DNA of 64,000 nucleotides, from positions 1 to 64,000 of the forward strand of contig NZ_MAOE01000035.1 of NCBI RefSeq assembly GCF_001884185.1, in the 5' to 3' direction. The stretch's first letter is position 1. Every line of letters begins with the position of its first letter. The notes under the pieces were generated by a model that saw nothing but the letters and a program-made list of their open reading frames with translations, was not told where the DNA came from and ran no database searches. Source of the DNA: Bacillus albus. Its GTDB lineage: Bacteria > Bacillota > Bacilli > Bacillales > Bacillaceae_G. The position numbers and the translations under genes are program-made. Positions 8,948 to 16,467 of the stretch are shown here, piece by piece.

Positions 8948-9916
8948 ATGTCTAAAAAACGTGATTCTTTAACGATTAGCGAAGACTTATCGAATATTTT
9001 TGACCGGAAGCTGGAAAGGAAGCAAGTGAAGGGTCTAACTATTGAGAAGGCGCTCTCTACAGTAATACGTCAAATGAGAGCAACAGGCTTACGTGATCGT
9101 ACTATTAGCGATTATGAGTTGCATATTGGTCATTTTGTGAGTATGACGGGTGCTGAGTTTCTCCAAGAGTTAACCGTTGATCACATCTATTTGTGGCTTT
9201 CATCCATGAATGTTAGTAATCAAACCAAGTTAACACGTTTGAAGTGTCTCAAAGCGTTTCTAGGAAGATGCTTCGATAACGGTTGGATTGAGTTTAACTT
9301 TTGGAAGAGTATCAAAATAAAGGTTGATAGCCCTGTTAAAGAAGGTGCAACGGATAGAGAAATTAACCTTCTGCTTTCTATGTTAGATCTAACTCGCTTT
9401 ATAGAATTGAGGGATGTTGCATCTGTATTGCTTATGTATCAGACGGGTATTCGAGTTGGAACGTTGTCTCAATTGGAGCATAAACATGTGAATTTAGAAA
9501 ATAAAGTGCTACGTATTGACGGTGGGATTATTAAAAATCACGAATCTATACATTTACCCTTTGATGATATTCTTGCTAGGGTCTTAGGTGCTCTTATGAA
9601 GCAAAATGATATTATCAGGAAAGAGTGTAATGTAAAGAACGATTATTTATTCGTTACGAAAAATGGAGGGCGGATTGCTACGAGTCCAACAAATAACAAT
9701 ATAACTAAGAGACTGAGTAAACATTCTAGGGATTACGGTCTGAAGAATATAAATGCTCATGCTTTGCGAAGAGGATTTGCGAAGAATTTACTCAAGAGGG
9801 GTGCGAATATAGCTCTAATCTCTAAGGCTCTAGGACATAGTGATCTAGCTGTTACAACAAGATATTTACATTTAGATAAGGAAGAAGTGGTGGAAAGTCT
9901 TAGAAACTTCCTGTAA
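8948..9916 (+). CDS. Tyrosine recombinase / phage-type integrase
   Basis: The 322-aa integrase has an N-terminal SAM-like core-binding domain (about residues 30-120) and a C-terminal catalytic domain. Active-site residues are all present: Arg169 in TGIRVG, Lys196 in IIKNHE, His271 and Arg274 in HALRRG, His297 in LGHSDL, and nucleophile Tyr306 in RYLHLD. It is therefore probably functional and responsible for integration at the tRNA-Arg 3' end, 95 bases from attL. The ATG at 8948 follows AGGAGG, which lies partly in a hairpin. No excisionase gene is recognisable nearby. Confidence 0.92.
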   Translation: MSKKRDSLTISEDLSNIFDRKLERKQVKGLTIEKALSTVIRQMRATGLRDRTISDYELHIGHFVSMTGAEFLQELTVDHIYLWLSSMNVSNQTKLTRLKCLKAFLGRCFDNGWIEFNFWKSIKIKVDSPVKEGATDREINLLLSMLDLTRFIELRDVASVLLMYQTGIRVGTLSQLEHKHVNLENKVLRIDGGIIKNHESIHLPFDDILARVLGALMKQNDIIRKECNVKNDYLFVTKNGGRIATSPTNNNITKRLSKHSRDYGLKNINAHALRRGFAKNLLKRGANIALISKALGHSDLAVTTRYLHLDKEEVVESLRNFL

Positions 9917-9944
9917 ATAAAAAAGAGCATCTTGGCGGATGCTC
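9917..9944 (-). terminator. Intrinsic terminator on the minus strand
   Basis: Read on the minus strand, GAGCATC (9944-9938), loop CGCCAA and GATGCTC (9931-9925) are followed by T6 and ATTTA. There is no T-run on the plus side, so it serves a leftward transcript that meets the integrase gene tail to tail. Confidence 0.8.
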
Positions 9945-10640
9945 CTTGCAGGGTAGACTGTTGGCGCAGTCTGTGACCCTAAAATTCATCGATAAAAACT
10001 AAATACGGACAATCCTGTCTATTCAGTACCTTTATTCTATCGAAAAAATTCGAGGGATGCAAGGCTTCTTAAGTATTGCCCTTTTTAGGTGCTGAGCTAC
10101 GGGATTTCCAAACGAGGAATGACCTAACACTCGTAGAGCGTAGCCTGACTACGTCATAAACTTGAACAGGTTAGCTAAGCCGATGTCAGGAAGTTAAGCG
10201 TATGCCCTCTAAAGTGTTTCCTTGTTTACGCTGGGTGTAGTCTAGGTGCGAACGACCATTAAAGGTTCGGTGGCTGCTTGGTGTCCTACGGGGCAGGTGG
10301 CAACGGATAGATATAAGCTCACAGGACAAGCTTTGTGAGTAGAAAGTCCGTTGAGGGAGAAATCTCTGTGTTTAAACAAGGTGATACAATACGGATACTT
10401 CAGCAACTCATCCTAGCTCAGTATTAAAGCATCTACTTTATGTCGTTTTAACTTTTGTTTTTACGATGTAAGGTAGATATTTTCTGTCCAAGCCGTTTCT
10501 TAATCAATCTAAGCCATGCTCAGTAAAAGGGATGACCTAAAGTCAACACCTTTTAAAGGGAATATCATTGACTACTCCGATCATAGGGGAAATAAAGAGG
10601 TTGCCGACAAAAAAGAGTCATAGGCAAGTATAAGAGGATT
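9917..10640 (-). ncRNA. Candidate large structured RNA, about 0.7 kb
   Basis: There is no credible protein frame, but dense helices. They include GGGT-AGACTG / CAGTCT-ACCC around TTGGCG (9951-9979), CCTGAC/GTCAGG (10144/10185), AGCGTA/TACGCT (10197/10227), CGAAC/GTTCG (10249/10265), and CAACGGA/TCCGTTG (10301/10347) enclosing CTCACA/TGTGAG (10318/10334). The leftward strand is favoured because the region ends in a perfect minus-strand terminator. Size, phage-like context and tRNA neighbourhood recall GOLLD- and ROOL-type giant RNAs, but I cannot match their consensus by eye. It could also be an unrelated class. Confidence 0.5.
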
Positions 10641-10641
10641 T

Positions 10642-10669
10642 GTATTAAGAATGAAAATTAATGTCTCAA
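10642..10669 (-). promoter_or_regulatory. Possible minus-strand promoter for the structured RNA
   Basis: Read on the minus strand: TTGAGA (10669-10664), 16 bases, TAATAC (10647-10642). It sits just upstream of the structured stretch. The -10 is only fair. Confidence 0.3.
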
Positions 10670-10851
10670 AATTTGAGTTATCTGGTACATATAAAGGTGT
10701 AGGATGAAAAACAATATAAGCAATTGCAATTTTAAAACAGATGAAAAATGGTGAGATAAAGGAGTATATTGCAACGGAAAATGTATTTTATATGTTCAGG
10801 AAAGTTGTAGTAAGTTGGGAAGATTTTAAAAATATTATTGAGAACACGTAA
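10651..10851 (+). pseudogene. Decayed small gene with two in-frame stops
   Basis: One frame reads as a 66-residue protein (N-terminus MKINVSKFELSG, C-terminus WEDFKNIIENT), interrupted by TGA after residue 18 and TAA after residue 22. The composition and continuity look coding, so it is likely a broken accessory gene. A shortened product could begin at the internal ATG at 10741. Family not recognised. Confidence 0.5.
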
Positions 10852-11425
10852 CGCGGTGGGCAAGTAATTTATACATATTCAGAAACCTACGTTCATAAAT
10901 AAAGTTAAATTCTATAATAATAATCTTTTCTTACAATGGTTATCTGTTATTATGTAACGAGCAACGAAAGTCTATAATATTTAATAAAGTAAAATTGATA
11001 AATGTAATCGTTTTTTAGAACGGATTCTCGTTTTATATCAGTTCTTTTTGCATGACACTGGAGAAGTATATTCCTCCAGCATTTGCCGTTTTATGACAAA
11101 ATATATTGGTGACTTTTTTAAAAATAAGGTTAAATTCATTGACAATTTTTTTGAAAAGCACTTTATTGATATGAGTTTTAGAATGTTGTTTCATAGCCGT
11201 TCTATTGAAAAAAATCGACTGTTTTGTCTAAAAGTAAAATTTAAAAAAAGAAAGAATTTATACATATCTGTTGTGTCTTGTTTTGAAACATAATACAATA
11301 TATATACAGAAGGCACCAAGAATTTACATAATATGAATTGGTATCAAAAAGTAACTCTAGCACACTATTGTAGATTTTGTGGTTTTTCATCTCTCTTTCC
11401 ATTTTGGGGGAGAGGAGGTGGTACT
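10852..11425. other. AT-rich intergenic stretch
   Basis: No convincing gene. It holds a short CTGGAG/CTCCAG hairpin around 11055-11078 and an isolated TTGACA at about 11138 without a good -10. A TTG-initiated 81-codon frame (11048-11293) has no ribosome site and a low-complexity Lys/Phe-rich product, so I do not call it. Confidence 0.4.
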
Positions 11426-11590
11426 ATGTTCGGAATGTTAGGTACAGAATTTTTGATTGGGATCGCAAAAGGGTTAATTGGTGTTGTTGGGGTCAAAGCG
11501 GGAACGTTAGTTGGAAATTACCTATATAAAAAAGCGAAAATCATCCTATTCCCTGAGAAAGATAAGGATGATTCCCGCAATGAAAAATAA
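11426..11590 (+). CDS. Small membrane peptide, 54 aa
   Basis: The ATG at 11426 follows AGAGGAGGTGG closely, so translation is well supported. Residues 1-33 are hydrophobic and glycine-rich (GIAKGLIGVVGVKAG), and the last 20 are strongly charged. This one-helix-plus-charged-tail design occurs in small toxins, holin-like peptides and some bacteriocins. I see no leader cleavage site, transport gene or obvious antisense antitoxin, so no function is assigned. It is followed by two hairpins at 11613 and 11646. Confidence 0.6.
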   Translation: MFGMLGTEFLIGIAKGLIGVVGVKAGTLVGNYLYKKAKIILFPEKDKDDSRNEK

Positions 11591-11645
11591 CATATTGATG
11601 ATTTAACCACACCATCTATTCACCACAAATAGTGATGGGTTATTG

Positions 11646-11676
11646 AAGACAGGAGCCTGAGAAACTTCTGTCTTTA
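11646..11676 (+). terminator. Probable terminator after the 54-aa peptide gene
   Basis: AAGACAG pairs with CTGTCTT, followed by TATT. The T-run is weak. A further hairpin CCATC...GATGG lies just upstream. Confidence 0.45.
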
Positions 11677-11820
11677 TTAGTTTACGTATATTGCTAACTC
11701 TTTTATACAGAAACCTTCCGTTTTTTGTTTACAAAATATTTGAATTTTGATAACATGGGAAAGTCGCAATTTTTAGGAGTTAACTATCTGTTTACATTAT
11801 AACATGATTTATCAGTAAAA

Positions 11821-11898
11821 ATGCAAGCGAAAAAGTTTCCTCGGGGATATGATTTATTAGTGAAAATACAAGAGAGACTAAATGATATCAACAGCTAA
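11821..11898 (+). pseudogene. Possible gene remnant, 25 codons
   Basis: A short frame encodes a charged peptide ending ERLNDINS, directly followed by a strong terminator whose first arm contains its last codons. No ribosome site precedes it. It looks like the 3' scrap of a lost gene that kept its terminator. Confidence 0.25.
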
Positions 11899-11923
11899 GT
11901 AGAATTTACTTAGCTGTTTTTTT
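11890..11923 (+). terminator. Strong intrinsic terminator
   Basis: AACAGCTAAGTA pairs perfectly with TACTTAGCTGTT, followed by T5G. Confidence 0.85.
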
Positions 11924-12106
11924 GTTCTGATAAATATTTACATGTGTCATTAGAGTTTTATATTCCCTCTAAATAAGCGTTTCATGTGGAACGAAAGGAA
12001 TTTTGTTATTTAAGTGGATATTCCGATGCTGTTTTTTGATGTGAGTTAAAAAGATATAATCGAATTATAAGATGTACAAAACTCTCTTGGGAAGAGGAAC
12101 GGCACA

Positions 12107-12472
12107 ATGCAGAAAAATAGCGAGGTATACAAACGATTACGATTATCGGGGTATTCAAGAAACATTAAACAGCATACTTTAGAATCCTATTTTGATTCTG
12201 TTTCGGGGGAAGGAGATGTAAAGTATTTAGAGTTGCACCTTGAAATCATACGGAGGATTCAAAAGAGATATAAACATAGTGATGAAACGATGGTAATAAT
12301 AATAGATTATGTTTTACATATATCGAACGGGATATTGAATTGTAGGTACATAGAGTATATTGCTTGTATGGTGATAGGAGAGGGTATTGCTACGACGGTT
12401 GATCTACTGAAGTATCTATATAACGAGAAACCGTTATGGCGAGAAATTGAAAGAGGATTGGCGGCTAGGTAA
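12107..12472 (+). CDS. Small protein with a possible DnaD-like C-terminal domain
   Basis: The 121-aa protein is preceded by GAGGAA at a workable distance. The segment from about residue 62 (IIDYVLHISNGILNCRYIEY) to 105 resembles the DnaB/DnaD primosome domain pattern: a helix, NG-x-LN-x-xYIE, then G-I-x-T-x-x-D-L-x-x-Y. If right, it may help load a helicase for element replication, which fits its place just before the initiator-like gene. The resemblance is by eye and partial; an unrelated helical protein is possible. Confidence 0.5.
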   Translation: MQKNSEVYKRLRLSGYSRNIKQHTLESYFDSVSGEGDVKYLELHLEIIRRIQKRYKHSDETMVIIIDYVLHISNGILNCRYIEYIACMVIGEGIATTVDLLKYLYNEKPLWREIERGLAAR

Positions 12473-12751
12473 TTATGCTTATCGCCTTCTTCACACCGTT
12501 CTCAACTCTTTGGTTGTAAAGGTAAAAGAGCTGTTCGAAAACTAGAGTAAAGGTTACGATATCACGAACCTTACAATTGGAACGGAATAGACTTATATAC
12601 CTTATATTTGAAACAACTTGAGGATATGTACTTGAAAATAGGGGATAGACGCTATATCATGTCAAGACCTCAGGATATGAGGAATATACTGGAAAGAAAG
12701 AAGGCTAGACATGGAAAAAACAGTCAAACAACTGAAACAGGAAGCTCATGA
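12473..12751 (+). pseudogene. Interrupted frame following the DnaD-like gene
   Basis: In the same frame as the preceding gene, codons after its stop keep reading as protein. They are interrupted once by TAA at 12548, in a context (KLE-stop-RLRYHEP) where Gln would be one substitution away. The frame stays open to TGA at 12749, overlapping the next gene by 41 bases. The downstream part (KQLEDMYLKIGDRRYIM) looks coding, and an internal ATG at 12626 could still give a 41-aa product. Either a broken gene or a short real one. Confidence 0.4.
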
Positions 12752-13568
12752 GAATGGGGGTGTATTCGAGACCTATGATGAGAAGTTTAATAAGCGGAGA
12801 CGAGCTGAGAAGGTGAGAGCTATTAAACACCTAGTCGGGATTGACCGTAGGAAGTACTCTATTCAGAATGTGGAAGCGCATAGGGAACTAGGTGTATTTA
12901 TACCGCATGAAATTAAAGGGTTATTGCTTGTAATGGCTACACTCTTAGAGACAAAATCACAGGGGTCAGTTGTTAATCGCAATTATGAACGGTTAGGAAT
13001 TAGTGAAATAGCTGAAAAGGTGGGGAAACACCGAAATCACATATCCCCACTACTCGATAGGATGACTAATGAGTTTGGATTAGCAAAGGAATACTCTGAA
13101 GGGAAATCGAAAGTATATGAGCTAAATAAAGATATATATGCATGTGGAAAACAGAAAGGGGCGGTTGATTTCGTGAGAATATATCAAGCAGAAATGTTGA
13201 ATGTATCTAAACAGTTTAATCTAGCTGAGTTGGGCTTTTTATCAGACCTGCTCAATTATATGCACCCGAAACACCATATCTTACTTACAAATCCCCGGGA
13301 AGTACATGAGATTGATATGGAGATATTACGCCCTAAAGATATCGCTACAGATTTAAATATGGATTCAGCTACAGTGAGCAAATACATCCGTAAACTTATC
13401 CAAAAGAAAGTCCTGATCCGTATGGAAGTTGGAACTGGTAGAAGTATCGCTAAAGTCATGATTGTCTCTCCTACATTCTTCAGCAAGACATCTGAAATTG
13501 TCGATATAAAAATAATAGAGAGCATCGTCAATGAGACAACACTCTCTAAGAGAAATTACCGTAAATAA
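12711..13568 (+). CDS. Two-winged-helix protein, possible replication initiator or regulator
   Basis: The 285-aa basic protein has two apparent winged-helix regions. The first is at about residues 60-140, with GISEIAEKVGKHRNHISPLLDRM as its helix-turn-helix. The second is at about 165-250, with PKDIATDLNMDSATVSKYIRKL. Tandem winged helices are typical of plasmid and satellite replication initiators, and the gene is followed by 22-bp direct repeats at 13672 that could be its binding sites. A plain transcriptional regulator is the alternative. No helicase or primase motif is present. Start: ATG at 12711; only a weak ribosome site is visible, so coupling to the upstream frame is likely. Confidence 0.6.
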   Translation: MEKTVKQLKQEAHENGGVFETYDEKFNKRRRAEKVRAIKHLVGIDRRKYSIQNVEAHRELGVFIPHEIKGLLLVMATLLETKSQGSVVNRNYERLGISEIAEKVGKHRNHISPLLDRMTNEFGLAKEYSEGKSKVYELNKDIYACGKQKGAVDFVRIYQAEMLNVSKQFNLAELGFLSDLLNYMHPKHHILLTNPREVHEIDMEILRPKDIATDLNMDSATVSKYIRKLIQKKVLIRMEVGTGRSIAKVMIVSPTFFSKTSEIVDIKIIESIVNETTLSKRNYRK

Positions 13569-13579
13569 TATAAATATCT

Positions 13580-13625
13580 AAAAAGTCTCGCCTTCCTCCT
13601 CCTACAGATTTGGCGGGGCTTTTTT
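13580..13625. terminator. Terminator after the winged-helix gene
   Basis: AAAAAGTCTCGCC pairs with GGCGGGGCTTTTTT. A and T runs flank both sides, so it can act in both directions. Confidence 0.8.
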
Positions 13626-13671
13626 GTTTCTAGAGACATTATAGCAAATCACTCATCGAAGTTAAAGTGCT

Positions 13672-13724
13672 AAAAAGTTCTATATATGTGCATGAAATTG
13701 TCAAAAAGTTCTCCTCATGTGCAT
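13672..13724. repeat. Two 22-bp direct repeats (iteron- or operator-like)
   Basis: AAAAAGTTCT-N4-ATGTGCAT occurs at 13672 and again at 13703, 31 bases apart, 100 bases after the winged-helix gene. Only the four central bases differ. About three helical turns separate the copies. Confidence 0.55.
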
Positions 13725-15114
13725 TAAAAAAATGGCTGTAACCGTTGGTGCTCTAGGTATGAAGGGGGTTTTAGGAGGCACTGACATTATATTATAGATA
13801 CTCTTTACTTTGAAGGGAATAGCCGAAGGTAATACATTTAGCTGTTTCTGTAATGAGATTAATCATTAATGGTACAAACCTTGAGCCAGTGCGAAAAGAT
13901 GCACCGTCTCTATCACAATGATTAATATTCTCATATAGATAGGATTAACGGTTAGTGTGAGCGAAGTGAAACACATGTGGAGGAACGACACAGTACTTAA
14001 ATGATCTTGCATGATTGAATGCAATCAAGATACTTCTCTTCGGATAATCCTTACTAGATACTCACTCGATTGATTTAGTGACTGGAAAGTACGAATCTTG
14101 AAAGATTGTACTCTAAAGGGTATTGCCAATGTATGTGACAAATATACTCTTATGTGTTAGACATATCCGACTTCATTTAAGCATATATCCTCTACAATTC
14201 AGATTTGCATAGATAAAATGTACCCTATAGGGTATTCTCTACGAATACTTCCTCACTTCCAAGGCATCCCCTAAAGTATATGCAACCATTTCAGATGAAA
14301 ACCCTACAGTATCAATATTCTCAATAGATTCTCATACACTTTAATGAATACTCATACAAGATGGCGCAATGCATAAACAGTATTACTTCCTCATGAGATA
14401 GTGCAACAATATACGGTGATGCTATGAAGCCTAGATCCATAAGGGGTTTCATTAAAGAGAGGGTATCCGTCAGAAGTGCATTCTAGTTTACATAATAAAT
14501 CTTATAGCCATAACTTTATCTGAGTTACTGTAATATAGTAAGTTAATCCTGGTCTCAGACAGGTATAGCCTAGTATCATCAGAACTATTCAGATATGGTA
14601 CATACTGTATACAAACCCTACAAGATAATTGCCTACCCTTTCCTCACTAACGATCCAATAGTAAGTGTACCATGATATGTCCAGCCAGATACCACCACTC
14701 CTCTACAGATACACCCTTGTAGCTAGTGCATACGGCTAGGCGTAAACGCTAGAGCTACATCCTACAGCTACATACTCTACCACTGTAGCACCAACCACAA
14801 AGATATGGATTCATATAAGATACACAGTATCCACCATAGCCACCACCCTCAGAGAGAATATAGAAACAACTGTGGATACACAGAGAGACAACACACACAG
14901 AGATAGCACAGGAACTACCACACAGTGACATACACACACGGAATATTGTAGCACTATCCATAATGTAGCACGGCACACAGAGGATACTGATGCACCACAG
15001 AGTACAGTCACCGAAGGGATGATACAACAAAGGGAATTAACTAAGGAAGTGAGGAGACGATGAGAGGAAAGAAAAAGAAAAACAATTGAGAATAAGTAAG
15101 AAGAAGATAAAGAC

Positions 15115-15234
15115 ATGAAGAGGACAACGACAGACACATCGTATCACCCTTCTAAGCTTGCCACCATTCGAGGGAATTACATACGGCTGAGAGACTACAC
15201 AAGGGGATACCACCCTAGGGGGTGTCTAGAATGA
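15115..15234 (+). CDS. Possible 39-aa basic peptide
   Basis: ATG at 15115 after AAGAAGAT in the purine-rich run; the product is rich in Arg, Thr and Tyr. Its only support is a loose ribosome site and an open frame, and the GATACCACCC hairpin lies within it. It may be chance. Confidence 0.2.
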   Translation: MKRTTTDTSYHPSKLATIRGNYIRLRDYTRGYHPRGCLE

Positions 15235-15384
15235 AGACACTGAAGGAGGCGGGAAGCAACCCTATAAGAATTACTGTACATGTGCTGGCTTTTCCCTTGG
15301 AGATTGATTCGCTAGCTACCTCTAAATTTTCTCTCGCGTGTGTTGGGGCAATTCCTTCGGAAGATTGGGCTTTTCAGTTTTTTA

Positions 15385-15414
15385 TTGACAGATATATTTA
15401 TTTGATGATATAAT
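15385..15414 (+). promoter_or_regulatory. Consensus sigma-A promoter P1
   Basis: TTGACA at 15385-15390 and TATAAT at 15409-15414, both exact consensus, spaced 18 bases. It directs transcription rightward toward the terminase-like operon. Confidence 0.8.
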
Positions 15415-15434
15415 TAAAATTTTATCTAAAAGTA

Positions 15435-15463
15435 TTGACTTCGTGGGACAATTCCTCTATAAT
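15435..15463 (+). promoter_or_regulatory. Near-consensus sigma-A promoter P2
   Basis: TTGACT at 15435-15440 and TATAAT at 15458-15463, spaced 17 bases, lying 21 bases after P1. Predicted start near 15470. Confidence 0.85.
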
Positions 15464-15469
15464 GTAAGT

Positions 15470-16074
15470 ATCAAGAAAGAAGCCACCCTTCTTGGTAATA
15501 GCACTTTCTAGCGGAAACTTGAAAGCGAATGACACCACCTTTTCTCATTCAAGCTATTGTCTCAGGTGGCAATTATTTCTCCTTGACTATGTCAGGGAAT
15601 TTCTCCTTTGTTCGCCACTTTATGGGTTCTCACTCGAGAGCACATCTAAGGTGTGCGCTGAAGGATATGATTTCAAGTGATATTGCATCGTTGATGAATC
15701 GTATCTTTCTAGAACTCCTTACGGCACCGTTCACCGTATCGAACATTCCCTCTCTCTTGTTTGGTTTCCTTATCTAGTTTAGATTCACTCCTTAGTTTAT
15801 CTCTCTATTAAAAGGGACTTGATTCCCATTAAACTATCCATCTCTTTTGTGATTCCATTTCTTTCCTTTCGTTTTAGAATATTGAGCGTAGAAAACCTCT
15901 ACCTCGTAGAAGGAGTACCGCACACTTCTTCTATAAAGTAGGCCTCTGACGGATACTTTCCCTAGGGATAAAAGTTTCCCCAACTCCATCGGGTATCCTC
16001 TCGGAGGTTTCCTTTATACATTTAGTTGTCCACGCAAGACAAACCTATACCATAAAGAAAGAAGCTGATAGAAT
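15470..16074 (+). other. Pyrimidine-rich 600-base leader of the terminase-like operon
   Basis: Lies between the tandem promoters and the first operon gene. The plus strand is unusually rich in C and T and nearly lacks ribosome sites. It contains CCACCT/AGGTGG near 15533/15563, TCCCTAGGGA near 15959 and CCTC/GAGG near 16000. Frames of 62 and 82 codons (15492-15680, 15529-15777) are Phe/Ser/Leu-rich as expected from the base composition and are not called. It could be a regulatory leader, a stable RNA or a packaging site. Confidence 0.45.
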
Positions 16075-16467
16075 ATGTCCACAAAAAATCCTACATTTAA
16101 GGTAAGTCCTCACTTGGAACACATAGACGCTCGATACCGAAAGATGGCTCAGTATCTCCTTGCAGTGCACTGTAGCCACAACAATATTAGCCTTGTAAAG
16201 CTAGCTGAAAAGGTTGGCATCAACAAGCGCCAAGTATCAAGACTCTTCAGAGGCGGAACCTCCTACAGAAGCGGTCAACTTTATTGCCAACAACTTATAA
16301 ACGCTCTACCGTGGGCTCCAGTCTCAGAGGAAACCATCGATGATTCCGTCATCGTATGGAATTACTTGTTAGAGACCTTGCAAGGTCATTCTGTAGAGAT
16401 TGGTCACAATGGATCTCTTACAGTAGACGGACAAGCCTACCATAAAGGAGGTAGCGCCGATGTTTGA
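16075..16467 (+). CDS. HTH protein, first gene of the terminase-like operon
   Basis: The 130-aa protein carries a helix-turn-helix at about residues 38-62 (LVKLAEKVGINKRQVSRLF). The rest is unrecognised. It overlaps the next gene by 8 bases, so the two are translationally coupled. The ribosome site is poor (GAAAGAAG), suggesting modest expression despite the strong promoters. Likely a DNA-binding regulator or a recognition partner for the following protein; not proven. Confidence 0.65.
   Translation: MSTKNPTFKVSPHLEHIDARYRKMAQYLLAVHCSHNNISLVKLAEKVGINKRQVSRLFRGGTSYRSGQLYCQQLINALPWAPVSEETIDDSVIVWNYLLETLQGHSVEIGHNGSLTVDGQAYHKGGSADV

Larger units (their letters stand above)
13627..15384. other. 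1.8-kb region without a credible protein gene
   Basis: Every frame is broken or low-complexity. Many local hairpins occur, for example AGTAC-AATCTT/AAGATT-GTACT at 14088-14112, GTATTC/GAATAC near 14231, a TGTAGCT/AGCTACA arm at 14718/14753 enclosing CTAG-rich stems, and GATACC-ACCC/GGGG-GTGTC at 15207. From about 14690 to 15130 the plus strand is poor in T and rich in A and C, ending in a purine-rich run (15050-15125). Candidates are long untranslated RNA(s), a replication origin or a packaging site. Confidence 0.45.

Noticed and set aside
9917-10640. Group I or group II intron, tmRNA or RNase P RNA
   Set aside because: No recognisable group II start or domain V, no group I core sequences that I can align, no tag-peptide frame, and no standard RNase P conserved blocks. 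A covariance search could overturn this.
11048-11293. 81-codon frame with TTG start
   Set aside because: No ribosome site, low-complexity Lys/Phe-rich product, no recognisable motif; AT-rich sequence yields such frames by chance.
14755-15137. Two overlapping minus-strand frames of 91 and 108 codons
   Set aside because: Their Cys/Ser/Val-rich, repetitive products simply mirror the T-poor plus-strand composition; no ribosome sites.
15222-15413. 63-codon GTG-initiated frame
   Set aside because: No ribosome site, and it runs through the P1 promoter boxes; product unlike any family.
15492-15777. Frames of 62 and 82 codons in the operon leader
   Set aside because: Phe/Leu/Ser-rich as expected from C/T-rich DNA; only weak ribosome sites. 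Kept as a note because they follow strong promoters.
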